A program made the translations under genes and the position numbers. From NCBI RefSeq assembly GCF_900104525.1, contig NZ_LT629711.1, positions 2,914,001-2,978,000 of the forward strand: 64,000 nt of DNA, given 5' to 3'. This DNA is from Pedococcus dokdonensis. Its GTDB lineage: Bacteria; Actinomycetota; Actinomycetes; Actinomycetales; Dermatophilaceae. The notes under the pieces were generated by a model that did not search any database, was not told the DNA's origin, and was given only the letters and a program-made list of their open reading frames with translations. This document shows, one piece after another, positions 28,080 through 35,424 of the stretch (position 1 is its first letter; each line of letters begins with the position of its first letter).

Positions 28080-30370
28080 TGCGGCTGGGCGGTGGTCGTC
28101 GCTGGGGCCCCGCCGAGGGTGATGGTCGGCGGCTCCGGCGCCGTGGTCGTCTTGGTGGGCTTGCCCGTCGTCTTGGTCGTCGTCGGCGGGGTGGTCGTCG
28201 GCGGCGCGGTCGTCGTCGTGGTGGTCGTGGTCGTGGTCGTGCTGCTGCTCGTCGTGGTCGGCGGCGGCGTGAAGACCTGGTCGTCGCCGAGACCCACGCG
28301 CTTCGGGAAGTCGACCACCTTCTGGCCCTTGAGCGCGGCCTCCATGAAGTCGGTCCAGATGCGCAGCGGCACGGTGGCGCCGGTGAGCTCACCGACCCCC
28401 GGCACGTTGTTCATCGACAGCTCCTCACCGTTCTTGCCGGTGCTGTAGATGCCGACCGCGGTGGCCAGCTGCGGGGTGTAGCCGTCGAACCAGGCTGCCT
28501 TGTTGTCGGTGGTGGTGCCGGTCTTGCCGGCCGCGGGACGCCCGAGGTTCTGCGCGTAGGTCGCGGTGCCGCTCTTGACGACCTGCTCCATCGCGTCGAT
28601 CGTGTCGGCCATGACGTCCTTGTCGAAGGCCGCCTTCTTGACCGGCTTGACCTTGTAGTCGAGGTCGCCGGGGCCGCCCTTGACCGTCCTGATGATGTAG
28701 GGGGTGGCCCGGGTGCCCTGCGCGGCGATGGTCGCGTAGGCGTTGGCCATGTCCAGCACGGTGACGTGCGACGTGCCGAGGACGTTGGCGTAGTTGGTGC
28801 CGAGCGGCTCGATCTTGCGGGCCTTGGCCTGGGCGTCGCTGGGCAACCCCGCGGCGATGGCGGCGGCCTTGGTCGCCTCCGGGCCGACCTTGATGTTGAG
28901 CTGGGCGTAGACCGTGTTGACCGAGTGGCCGGTCGCCTCGCGCAGGTCGATGTTGCCGAACTGCTCACCGGCCCCGCCGCCGAAGTTGGCGACGCCACCG
29001 CGGCGCAGGAAGTCGGTCTTGGCGGCGGAGTCCTCGAACTCCTTGAAGTACTGCGGGCTCCGGCCGTCGAACTTGGTGTGGGTGCTGATCGGCTTGTCCT
29101 GCGACAGCCCCGCCAGCAGCGCGAAGACCTTGAACGTCGAGCCGGCCTGCATGGTGGCCTGGGTCGCGGTGTTGAACTGGTTCTTCTGGTAGTCCGCACC
29201 GCCGTACAACGCGACGATCGCGCCATCGCCCGGCTTGATCGAGGTGAGCCCGGCCCGCAGCGTCGAGGTGCCCTTGCCGGTGGGCATGCGGTCCTTGACC
29301 GCCGCGACCGCCGCGTCCTGGGTCCGCTTGTCGATCGTCGAGACGATCTTGTAGCCACCCTTGTCGATGTCGGCGTCGGTGAGCTTGAGCTTGCTCTTCA
29401 GCTCGCGCTTGACCTGGTCGACGAGGTAGCCGGTCGGGCCGGTCGCCCCCGTGGTCTTGCGCGGCTTCTGCAGGGTCGGGAACTTCGCGGCCGCGCGCTG
29501 CTCCGGCGTCAGCCAGCCCTCGGTGACCATGCCGTCCATGACGTACTTCCACCGCGACTCGGCGTTCGCCTTCTGCTCGGCGCCCAGACCCGGGTCGTAG
29601 AGCGAGGGGGCGCGGATCACCGAGGCGAGGAAGGCCCCCTCGGACGGGGTCAGCTTGGAGACGTCCTTGTTGAAGTAGGCCTTCGAGGCGGTCTGGATGC
29701 CGTAGGCGCCGCGGCCGTAGTAGATCGTGTTGAGGTAGTTCTCGAGGATCTGGTCCTTGGACTCCTGCTTGGCGATCTTGATCGAGATGATGATCTCGCG
29801 GCCCTTGCGCGACAGGGTCTGGTCCTGAGTGAGGAAGTAGTTCTTCACGTACTGCTGGGTGATCGTCGACCCACCCTGCGTCGCGCCCCCGCGCAGTCCG
29901 ACCCAGACCGCGCGGGCGATGCCGGTGGGGCTGATGCCGGAGTTCTGGTAGAAGTTGCGGTCCTCGGCGGCGAGGTGCGCCTGCTGCACCGGCTTCGGGA
30001 CCTGCGACAGCTTGACCGACTCGCGGTTGACCTCGCTGATCCGGTCCATCTCGGTCTTGCCGTCGGCGTAGTAGATGATCGACGCCTGCGCGTTGGCCAG
30101 GTCGTTCGGCTTCGGGGTGTCGATCAGCGAGTAGGCGAGGAAGAACGCGACCACGGCGAGCAGGAAGCCGACCAGCGCCGTGATGCCGAGGCCCTTGAGC
30201 CACTTCTTCCGGCGGCCACCCTTGGACCCACCGCCCTTGGCGCCGCCACCCTTGGCCCCACCGGCTCCCCCGCCGGTGCTCGAACCCCGCTGGGCGGTGC
30301 CGGCACCGCCCCTGGAGGCGCGTTGCGCGGCCTTCGCCTGGGCGCGCGTCTTCGGACGTGAGGTACTCAT
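28076..30370 (-). CDS. Bifunctional class A penicillin-binding protein
   Basis: A 764-residue peptidoglycan synthase of the PonA/PBP1a type. It has a basic Gly-rich cytoplasmic tail, a membrane anchor at about residues 57-80, a GT51 transglycosylase domain with EDRNFYQNSG near residue 133 and GGSTITQQYVKN, and a transpeptidase domain with the active-site Ser in GSTFK near 412, the HSVNT motif and GKTGTT near 614. The C terminus is a long Thr/Pro-rich tail (a run of about 11 Thr), likely disordered or glycosylated in the wall, as in mycobacterial and corynebacterial homologues. GGAAGG precedes the ATG at 30370 by 4-5 nt. It leads the mannosyltransferase gene. Confidence 0.95.
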   Translation of the reverse strand: MSTSRPKTRAQAKAAQRASRGGAGTAQRGSSTGGGAGGAKGGGAKGGGSKGGRRKKWLKGLGITALVGFLLAVVAFFLAYSLIDTPKPNDLANAQASIIYYADGKTEMDRISEVNRESVKLSQVPKPVQQAHLAAEDRNFYQNSGISPTGIARAVWVGLRGGATQGGSTITQQYVKNYFLTQDQTLSRKGREIIISIKIAKQESKDQILENYLNTIYYGRGAYGIQTASKAYFNKDVSKLTPSEGAFLASVIRAPSLYDPGLGAEQKANAESRWKYVMDGMVTEGWLTPEQRAAAKFPTLQKPRKTTGATGPTGYLVDQVKRELKSKLKLTDADIDKGGYKIVSTIDKRTQDAAVAAVKDRMPTGKGTSTLRAGLTSIKPGDGAIVALYGGADYQKNQFNTATQATMQAGSTFKVFALLAGLSQDKPISTHTKFDGRSPQYFKEFEDSAAKTDFLRRGGVANFGGGAGEQFGNIDLREATGHSVNTVYAQLNIKVGPEATKAAAIAAGLPSDAQAKARKIEPLGTNYANVLGTSHVTVLDMANAYATIAAQGTRATPYIIRTVKGGPGDLDYKVKPVKKAAFDKDVMADTIDAMEQVVKSGTATYAQNLGRPAAGKTGTTTDNKAAWFDGYTPQLATAVGIYSTGKNGEELSMNNVPGVGELTGATVPLRIWTDFMEAALKGQKVVDFPKRVGLGDDQVFTPPPTTTSSSTTTTTTTTTTTAPPTTTPPTTTKTTGKPTKTTTAPEPPTITLGGAPATTTAQPQ

Positions 30371-30528
30371 GGGGCCTTCCGGATCGGCATACACACGGCG
30401 CGGTGGTGGCCTCGTGGCCACGGCTGCGCGTCGTTGACTGACGCTCAGTATGACGGGCGATCTTGAGAATCTCGCATTCGCCCGACGAAGGCCGGGCGAC
30501 CCGGCCAGTCGAAAGGTCACGATTCCCG

Positions 30529-30561
30529 AGATATATCGGCTCGATATATCTGGTGTACAGT
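30529..30561 (+). promoter_or_regulatory. PadR operator overlapping its own promoter
   Basis: The palindrome AGATATAT-N7-ATATATCT at 30529-30551 is the most AT-rich spot of the window. It is followed by TACAGT (30556-30561), a -10-like hexamer 8 nt before the ATG of the padR gene, so the mRNA may be leaderless and the palindrome would cover the -35 to -10 spacer. PadR proteins usually repress their own operon through such sites, which predicts auto-repression of padR-ino1. Confidence 0.65.
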
Positions 30562-30568
30562 TCCGCAC

Positions 30569-31165
30569 ATGAGTCGTCGATCGGAGCTCCTCGAGTTCGC
30601 AGTCCTCGGGCTGCTGCACGAGAGCCCCATGCACGGGTACGAGCTGCGCAAGCGGCTCAACGCCGCGCTCGGCGTCTTCCGTGCCCTGTCCTACGGCACC
30701 CTCTACCCGTGCCTGCGTGGTCTGCTCGAGTCGGGGCTCATCTCCGAGGCGAGCACCGCCCAGCCGGCAGCCACCGCGGGCTCCAGACGGGCTCGGATCG
30801 TCTACGAGCTCACCGCGGACGGCAAGGAGCAGTTCCAGGAGCTGCTCAAGGAGGCCGGGCCGACGGCGTGGGAGGACGACACCTTCGACGTCCACCTCGC
30901 GTTCTTCGCCCGCACCGAGGCCGAGGTCCGGCTGCGGATCCTCGAGGGGCGTCGCAGCCGGCTCGAGGAGCGCCTCGACACGATCCGCGCGAGCTCGGCG
31001 AAGAACCGCGAGCGGTTCGACACCTACACCGCCGCCCTCGAGCGGCACGGCCTGGACTCCGCCGAGCGCGAGGTCCGCTGGCTCAACGAGCTGATCACCG
31101 CCGAGCGGAACATCCCCTCGGCCACCCCCAGCACCACCACCTCCACCCCCACCCCCAACAAGTAG
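30569..31165 (+). CDS. PadR family transcriptional regulator
   Basis: A 198-residue regulator with the PadR winged helix in residues 1-90 ([60 protein letters not shown]) and a C-terminal helical dimerisation part. It is followed after 10 bp by ino1 on the same strand, an arrangement repeated in many actinobacteria, so it probably controls inositol synthesis. The palindrome directly upstream is its likely operator. The C terminus ends in a Thr/Pro/Ser-rich stretch. Confidence 0.93.
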   Translation: MSRRSELLEFAVLGLLHESPMHGYELRKRLNAALGVFRALSYGTLYPCLRGLLESGLISEASTAQPAATAGSRRARIVYELTADGKEQFQELLKEAGPTAWEDDTFDVHLAFFARTEAEVRLRILEGRRSRLEERLDTIRASSAKNRERFDTYTAALERHGLDSAEREVRWLNELITAERNIPSATPSTTTSTPTPNK

Positions 31166-31175
31166 GAGTTCTCCC

Positions 31176-32267
31176 ATGGGATCCGTCCGCGTCGCCATCG
31201 TCGGCGTCGGCAACTGCGCCAGCTCGCTGGTCCAGGGTGTCGAGTACTACAAGGACGCCGACCCGGCCGGCACCGTCCCCGGGCTCATGCACGTCCAGTT
31301 CGGTGACTACCACGTGAAGGACGTCGAGTTCGTCGCCGCCTTCGACGTGGACGCCAAGAAGGTCGGCTTCGATCTCGCGGAGGCCATCGGCAACTCCGAG
31401 AACAACACCATCAAGATCGCCGACGTGCCCCCGACCGGTGTGACCGTGCAGCGTGGCCACACCTACGACGGCATCGGCAAGTACTACGCGCAGACCATCG
31501 AGCAGTCCGACGCCGAGCCGGTGGACATCGTCCAGGTCCTCAAGGACACCCAGGCCGACGTGCTGGTCTCCTACCTCCCGGTGGGCTCCGAGGTGGCCGA
31601 CAAGTTCTACGCCCAGTGCGCGATCGACGCCGGCGTGGCCTTCGTCAACGCCCTGCCCGTGTTCATCGCCTCCGACCCCGAGTGGGCCGCGAAGTTCGAG
31701 GCGGCCGGCGTGCCGGTCATCGGTGACGACATCAAGTCGCAGGTTGGCGCGACCATCACGCACCGCGTGATGGCCAAGCTGTTCGAGGACCGTGGCGTGA
31801 CGCTGGACCGCACCTACCAGCTCAACGTCGGCGGCAACATGGACTTCAAGAACATGCTCGAGCGCGAGCGCCTCGAGTCCAAGAAGGTCTCCAAGACCCA
31901 GGCCGTGACGTCCAACCTCACCGGCCCCCTGGCCGGTCTGGTCGACAGCAAGAACGTCCACATCGGCCCCTCGGACTACGTCGCCTGGCTCGACGACCGC
32001 AAGTGGGCCTACGTGCGCCTCGAGGGTCGCGCCTTCGGTGACGTGCCGCTGAACCTCGAGTACAAGCTCGAGGTCTGGGACTCCCCCAACTCGGCCGGCA
32101 TCATCATCGACGCCATCCGCGCGGCCAAGATCGCCAAGGACCGCGGCATCGGCGGCGCGCTGATCAGCGCCTCGTCCTACCTGATGAAGTCCCCGCCGGT
32201 GCAGCGCGAGGACACCGAGGGCCGCGCCAAGCTCGAGGCCTACATCGCCGGCACCGAGGAGCGCTGA
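31176..32267 (+). CDS. ino1: Myo-inositol-1-phosphate synthase
   Basis: Ino1 converts glucose 6-phosphate to 1L-myo-inositol 1-phosphate with NAD, the entry to phosphatidylinositol, lipoglycan and mycothiol synthesis. The 363-residue protein is of the short actinobacterial type: the NAD loop [16 protein letters not shown] at residue 6, the catalytic-domain segments [11 protein letters not shown] and [10 protein letters not shown] with its conserved Lys residues, and [24 protein letters not shown] precedes the ATG by 6 nt. The gene ends in a strong terminator. Its presence beside a full inositol catabolic operon is noteworthy. Confidence 0.97.
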   Translation: MGSVRVAIVGVGNCASSLVQGVEYYKDADPAGTVPGLMHVQFGDYHVKDVEFVAAFDVDAKKVGFDLAEAIGNSENNTIKIADVPPTGVTVQRGHTYDGIGKYYAQTIEQSDAEPVDIVQVLKDTQADVLVSYLPVGSEVADKFYAQCAIDAGVAFVNALPVFIASDPEWAAKFEAAGVPVIGDDIKSQVGATITHRVMAKLFEDRGVTLDRTYQLNVGGNMDFKNMLERERLESKKVSKTQAVTSNLTGPLAGLVDSKNVHIGPSDYVAWLDDRKWAYVRLEGRAFGDVPLNLEYKLEVWDSPNSAGIIIDAIRAAKIAKDRGIGGALISASSYLMKSPPVQREDTEGRAKLEAYIAGTEER

Positions 32268-32304
32268 CCGGAGCGCTGAGCGCACCCCAGCCACCCGGCA
32301 TACC

Positions 32305-32339
32305 GAAGGGCCCCTCACCGACACGGTGAGGGGCCCTTC
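32305..32339 (+). terminator. Strong terminator of the padR-ino1 transcript
   Basis: A perfect 16-bp stem, GAAGGGCCCCTCACCG at 32305-32320 and its complement at 32324-32339, closes a 3-nt loop about 37 bp behind the ino1 stop. The stem is very GC-rich and U-poor at its foot, as in other actinobacterial terminators. Confidence 0.9.
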
Positions 32340-32352
32340 GCCGTCGTGGCCT

Positions 32353-32690
32353 GGCGCGACTTCTGGCCACGGGTGCGGGGTGTGCGGGCCGATCAGGGGC
32401 CCACACGGCGCATGGCTGGCCAGAAGTGCGGGTATGGCGCGACTTCTGGCCACGGGTGCGGGGTGTGCGGGCCGATCAGGGGCCCACGCGCCGCATGGCT
32501 GGCCAGAAGTGCGGGTATGGCGCGACTTCTGGCCACGGGTGCGGGGTGCGCGGGCCGATCAGGGGCCCACACGCCGCATGGCTGGCCAGAAGTGCGGGTA
32601 TGGCGCGACTTCTGGCCACGGGTGCGGGGTGCGCGGGCCGATCAGGGGCCCACACGCCGCATGGCTGGCCAGAAGTGCGGGTATGGCGCG
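32353..32690. repeat. Four tandem 83-bp units, each a long hairpin
   Basis: Units start at 32353, 32436, 32519 and 32602 and differ at only a few positions; a fragment of a fifth starts at 32685. In every unit the arms ACTTCTGGCCA and TGGCCAGAAGT are perfect complements 47 bp apart (32359-32369 and 32417-32427 in the first), with further pairing inside (GTGTG-GGGCC against GGCCC-CACAC). The 432-bp gene-free region 32268-32699 consists of the ino1 terminator and this array. The period is not a multiple of three, and both flanking genes point toward the array, so it is non-coding. Confidence 0.93.
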
Positions 32691-32699
32691 GGGCCTGGG

Positions 32700-33176
32700 T
32701 CAGCGGGTGATGCGGGTGCTCGCGATGACCTGCTCGACCACGGGGACGTCCGCGTCGACACCGGCGCCACCGCACGAACCGGTCACGTGCACGAAGTCCT
32801 GGAGCGCGTCCTCGCGGGGCAGGCTGGCGAAGGCGTGGATCTGCCGGATCGTGCCGAACTGCGGGTCGAGCCAGGACACGTCGACCCGGTGGAACTCCTG
32901 CTCACCGATCTGGACGGCCCGGATCTCGCCCACCTCGGCCTGGGGGCGCTGGTCGACCGACCCACGCAGCTCCATCAGGGCGTCGGCCGGCTGGTCGTTC
33001 TCGGGGCGGGTGCCGAGCCGGATGATCACGTTGGGGGTGAAGTCGGCGTTGACCTCGATCTGCTTGGCGGCCAGCGCCACGGCCGGCGCGGACACCGCCT
33101 CCCAGGTGTCCGGCACGTCGATGCTCACCGCCGGCGGCGCGGGGAAGCGGTCGGAGGGGTAGCTCAGGGTGCTCAT
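32700..33176 (-). CDS. LpqN/DUF1795-like protein, paralogue A
   Basis: A 158-residue protein without signal peptide. It begins MSTLSYPSDRFPAPPAVSIDVPDTW and continues with the segment PNVIIRLGTRPENDQPADALMEL; this pattern (PxVxVDVPDxW ... TPNVxVR) resembles LpqN/Mog1-PsbP-like DUF1795 proteins. It is clearly a paralogue of the protein at 56451-56924: same length, same opening, shared PNVxxR, VxVSW and TGSxGG stretches and the same C-terminal end TRITR/VRITR. It is the last gene of the minus-strand secretion operon, about 90 bp behind the WXG/TSP3 gene. Function unknown; a chaperone-like or substrate-associated role is a guess. Confidence 0.75.
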   Translation of the reverse strand: MSTLSYPSDRFPAPPAVSIDVPDTWEAVSAPAVALAAKQIEVNADFTPNVIIRLGTRPENDQPADALMELRGSVDQRPQAEVGEIRAVQIGEQEFHRVDVSWLDPQFGTIRQIHAFASLPREDALQDFVHVTGSCGGAGVDADVPVVEQVIASTRITR

Positions 33177-33269
33177 CGTGGGCCTCTCAGCGGGTCAGGC
33201 GGGCGGTGCGGACAAGGGTGGTCGGGGTCGCGCGGACAGGGTTCGCGGTGGGGCGTCGGGCGCCCCGGT

Positions 33270-34493
33270 CTACCAGGGCGGGTCGAACCCGATGTCGAAC
33301 TTGATGCCGCCACCGATACCGAGGGTGGCACCGACGTCGACCGACACCCCGATGTTGTCACTGCTGATCTCGGCGTCGGCCTCGGCGTGCGCGCCGATGC
33401 CGTAGGAGATCTCGCCACCCACGCCGACGTCGACCGGTCCGAGGTCCTGGCTCACCGAGCCCTCGGCCTTGCCGCCGGCGAAGACCTCACCGCCGGCGTT
33501 GACCTTCGCGCCGTCGAGGCCGAGCTTCACACCGGCGTCGGCGTTGGCCTGCGCCCCGACGTAGGCCTCGCCCTTGGCCTGGGTGCCGTAGCTGTTGGAG
33601 TACTCACCGCTGACCTTCGCGACGTAGGCCCCGGCCATCAGGCCACCGGAGGCCACCAGGCCGTCCTTGGAGATGCCGGCCTCGTAGTCGGCCTTGCCCT
33701 CCGTGCCGAGCAGCTCGGCCGAGACGTGGTTGCCGTCCTCGTCGCCCCAGGTGTGGCCGAGCACCTGCTCGTCCCACAGCTCCTTCTCGCCCTCGGCGAC
33801 GGTCATCCCGACGTTCAGCTCGGGCTTGTCGAACTCGCTCTTGTCCCAGACGCCCTCACCGTCGCGGTGCCGGTCCTCCTCGTCCGCGTCGTTGACCCCG
33901 TCGTTGTCGTCGTCGACGTCGTCGCGGTCGGGCACGCCGTCGTCGTCGGTGTCGTTGTCGTCGACGGTGTCCTGGTCGTCGGGGATGCCGTCGTTGTCGT
34001 CGTCCTCGTCGCTGTTGTCGTCGACCCCGTCGCGGTCCTTGTCGTCGGCGTCCTCGGGGTTGCTGTCGCGGTCGTCCGGGACACCGTTGTTGTCGTCGTC
34101 CTCGTCCTTGTCGTCCGAGGTGCCGTCGTTGTCGTCGTCGGTGTCGGTCGCGTCGGGGTCCCCGTCGCCATCGGAGTCGCCGGAGCCCCCGGGCCCGTCG
34201 CCATCGCCGCCACCGGTCACACCGGAGGCGAGCTCCTGCTCGCCGATCTCCTCGGCCAGCCTCTTGGTCAGCTCGTCGACGCCGCCGGAGCTGGCGTCGA
34301 GCGACGCGCGGGTGGCCGGCCAGGCGTTGAAGAAGGTGGTGGCGTCGCCGCCCACCCAGACGCCTCGGAGCTGGCGGACGGCCTGCTCGGCGTTGGTGGT
34401 GGCGTCGGTCAGCTCACGATGCACCCGCGACAGCTGGTCGGCGATGGAGCGAACCTTCTGGTTCTCCATGCCCTTCTTGTCGGTGCCGCCCAT
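33270..34493 (-). CDS. WXG100-domain protein with thrombospondin type 3 repeats; candidate secreted effector
   Basis: A 407-residue three-part protein. Residues 1-95 form a WXG100-like helical hairpin with WVG near residue 45 (QLRGVWVGGDATTFFNAW). Residues about 100-210 are extremely acidic, with repeats of the D-x-D-x-D-G/D-D-N-D-G-x-x-D-D type, as in calcium-binding thrombospondin type 3 repeats. Residues about 215-407 are Gly/Ala/Val-rich with repeated GEAYVGAQA- and GGEVFAGGKAEG-like strands and no known toxin motif; the protein ends FDIGFDPPW. It is likely exported by the system encoded upstream, folding outside the cell when calcium is bound. The ATG at 34493 starts MGGTDKKGMENQKVRS; an upstream start at 34511 is less likely. 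A terminator-like hairpin precedes the gene. Confidence 0.8.
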   Translation of the reverse strand: MGGTDKKGMENQKVRSIADQLSRVHRELTDATTNAEQAVRQLRGVWVGGDATTFFNAWPATRASLDASSGGVDELTKRLAEEIGEQELASGVTGGGDGDGPGGSGDSDGDGDPDATDTDDDNDGTSDDKDEDDDNNGVPDDRDSNPEDADDKDRDGVDDNSDEDDDNDGIPDDQDTVDDNDTDDDGVPDRDDVDDDNDGVNDADEEDRHRDGEGVWDKSEFDKPELNVGMTVAEGEKELWDEQVLGHTWGDEDGNHVSAELLGTEGKADYEAGISKDGLVASGGLMAGAYVAKVSGEYSNSYGTQAKGEAYVGAQANADAGVKLGLDGAKVNAGGEVFAGGKAEGSVSQDLGPVDVGVGGEISYGIGAHAEADAEISSDNIGVSVDVGATLGIGGGIKFDIGFDPPW

Positions 34494-34612
34494 GGCGCTC
34501 TGCCTTCGCAACAGGTGCCACGCGGGGCACGGGGTTGGGTGGGTGGGTCAGGGGAAAGCTCGGGTGGAACAGGGAAGTGCTCGGGTGGATCAGGGAGTGC
34601 TCGGGTGGAGGT

Positions 34613-34657
34613 CACGCCGGTGGCCGACCCTGCCTGGGCAGGACGGCCACCGGCGTG
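34613..34657 (-). terminator. Intra-operon hairpin between WXG100 and WXG/TSP3 genes
   Basis: A perfect 14-bp stem (CACGCCGGTGGCCG and its complement) at 34613-34626 and 34644-34657 with an additional inner CTGCC/GGCAG stem starts 7 bp behind the stop of the WXG100 gene. Just downstream, 34558-34610 holds three copies of a direct repeat of about 20 bp starting GCTCGGGTGGA. The hairpin should reduce read-through into the large acidic gene relative to the two small WXG100 genes. Confidence 0.75.
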
Positions 34658-34664
34658 CACGGCC

Positions 34665-34964
34665 TCAGTTGGAGGCGGCGCGCTGCTCGGCCAGCTCGGC
34701 CTGCAGACGCTTGTGCATCTCCTGCACGTCGAGCACGGTCTGGTCGATGTGCGTGGAGTCGTTCTTCCACTGGGACTGGAAGCGGGTCGAGTCCGGGCCG
34801 TGCCAGGCCGCGGCCAGCTTGTGGGCCGCCTGGTCGGCGTCCTGCTTGGCGTGCTGCAGGTCGGCCTTGGCCTTGCCCAGACGCGAGATCACGTCGTGGA
34901 CCTTGGCCGTGTCCATCCCCTTCTTCTCGCCGCCGCCGCCGCCGCCTTCGGGAGTGGGAAGCAT
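34665..34964 (-). CDS. WXG100 family protein (ESAT-6-like) with WHG motif
   Basis: A 99-residue WXG100 protein: two helices joined by a turn with W-H-G (LAAAWHGPDSTRFQSQW) near residue 55. It has a Gly-rich N-terminal extension (a run of six Gly) and KKGMDTAKVHDVISRLGK, similar to the KKGMENQKVRS of the next gene, which suggests that the two were derived from one another. WXG100 proteins are exported as dimers by type VII systems; this one and the 89-residue neighbour probably form a pair. No classical C-terminal YxxxD/E signal is present. Confidence 0.93.
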   Translation of the reverse strand: MLPTPEGGGGGGEKKGMDTAKVHDVISRLGKAKADLQHAKQDADQAAHKLAAAWHGPDSTRFQSQWKNDSTHIDQTVLDVQEMHKRLQAELAEQRAASN

Positions 34965-35047
34965 GGTTTTCTCCTCTTCTGCTCAGAAACTCGTGGGTCG
35001 TGCCGGATGGTCGTGCTACGTGCTGGGTATGCGGTGCAGGGACTCGC

Positions 35048-35317
35048 TCAGTGCGAGGTCTGGTCCTGCTGCTTGGCCTCGGTGCGGATCTGGTCCGCGG
35101 CCTTGGTCAGGCCGCTGGCGGCCTTGGTCAGGTCCGCGGCGTACTGCCCGTTCCACTTGGTCTCGAACTTCTTCTGGTCCTCACCCCACCAGCTGCTCTT
35201 GAGCTGGCCGATCAGGTCGTCGATCTCGGCCTTGGCCTTCTTGATCTTCTGGGCGGAGTCGTCGAGGACGCCTGCCTGGGCCCGGGCGACGCCGGTCTGC
35301 ATGGAGAGCTCAGCCAT
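35048..35317 (-). CDS. WXG100 family protein (CFP-10-like) with WWG motif
   Basis: An 89-residue helical hairpin protein with W-W-G in LKSSWWGEDQKKFETKW near residue 44. It begins MAELSMQTGVARAQAGVLDD and ends with a charged helix. It follows the EssC-like ATPase gene and precedes the second WXG100 gene by 83 bp, the usual order for type VII substrates. A promoter of its own lies upstream within the end of the ATPase gene, which should give the small substrates higher expression than the large upstream genes. Confidence 0.93.
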   Translation of the reverse strand: MAELSMQTGVARAQAGVLDDSAQKIKKAKAEIDDLIGQLKSSWWGEDQKKFETKWNGQYAADLTKAASGLTKAADQIRTEAKQQDQTSH

Positions 35318-35380
35318 GTCTGTTCCCCTCTTTCATTTCGTGAGTGCCGTTGGCACCCAGTCGGTTTGGTTGTCGTGATG

Positions 35381-35424
35381 AACCTATGGGCGGTCCTGCG
35401 GCAGCTCAATGGGGAGGACTCCCC
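35381..35424 (-). promoter_or_regulatory. Promoter of WXG100 genes with GGGGAG-N2-CTCCCC palindrome
   Basis: On the minus strand TTGAGC (35404-35409) and TAGGTT (35381-35386) are spaced by 17 bp. Directly upstream, 35411-35424 is the palindrome GGGGAG-N2-CTCCCC, joined to the -35 by one base (CTCCCCATTGAGC). The palindrome forms the last codons of the EssC-like gene. The whole arrangement is repeated at 56982-57025 in front of the operon's first gene. Confidence 0.65.

Noticed and set aside
28076..31213. N-terminally extended PBP frame reaching 31213
   Set aside because: The extension is antisense to padR and the ino1 start; a good ribosome-binding site and the family start support the ATG at 30370.
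32353..32690. CRISPR array
   Set aside because: The repeat units are directly joined at 83 bp with no unique spacers, and no cas genes are near.
32346..35378. Long plus-strand open frame of about 1010 codons with repeated segments
   Set aside because: It runs through the 83-bp array and then antisense to the WXG100/TSP3 genes; high GC content and Asp-rich antisense codons keep it open. The 83-bp period is not a multiple of three, so there is no repeated protein.
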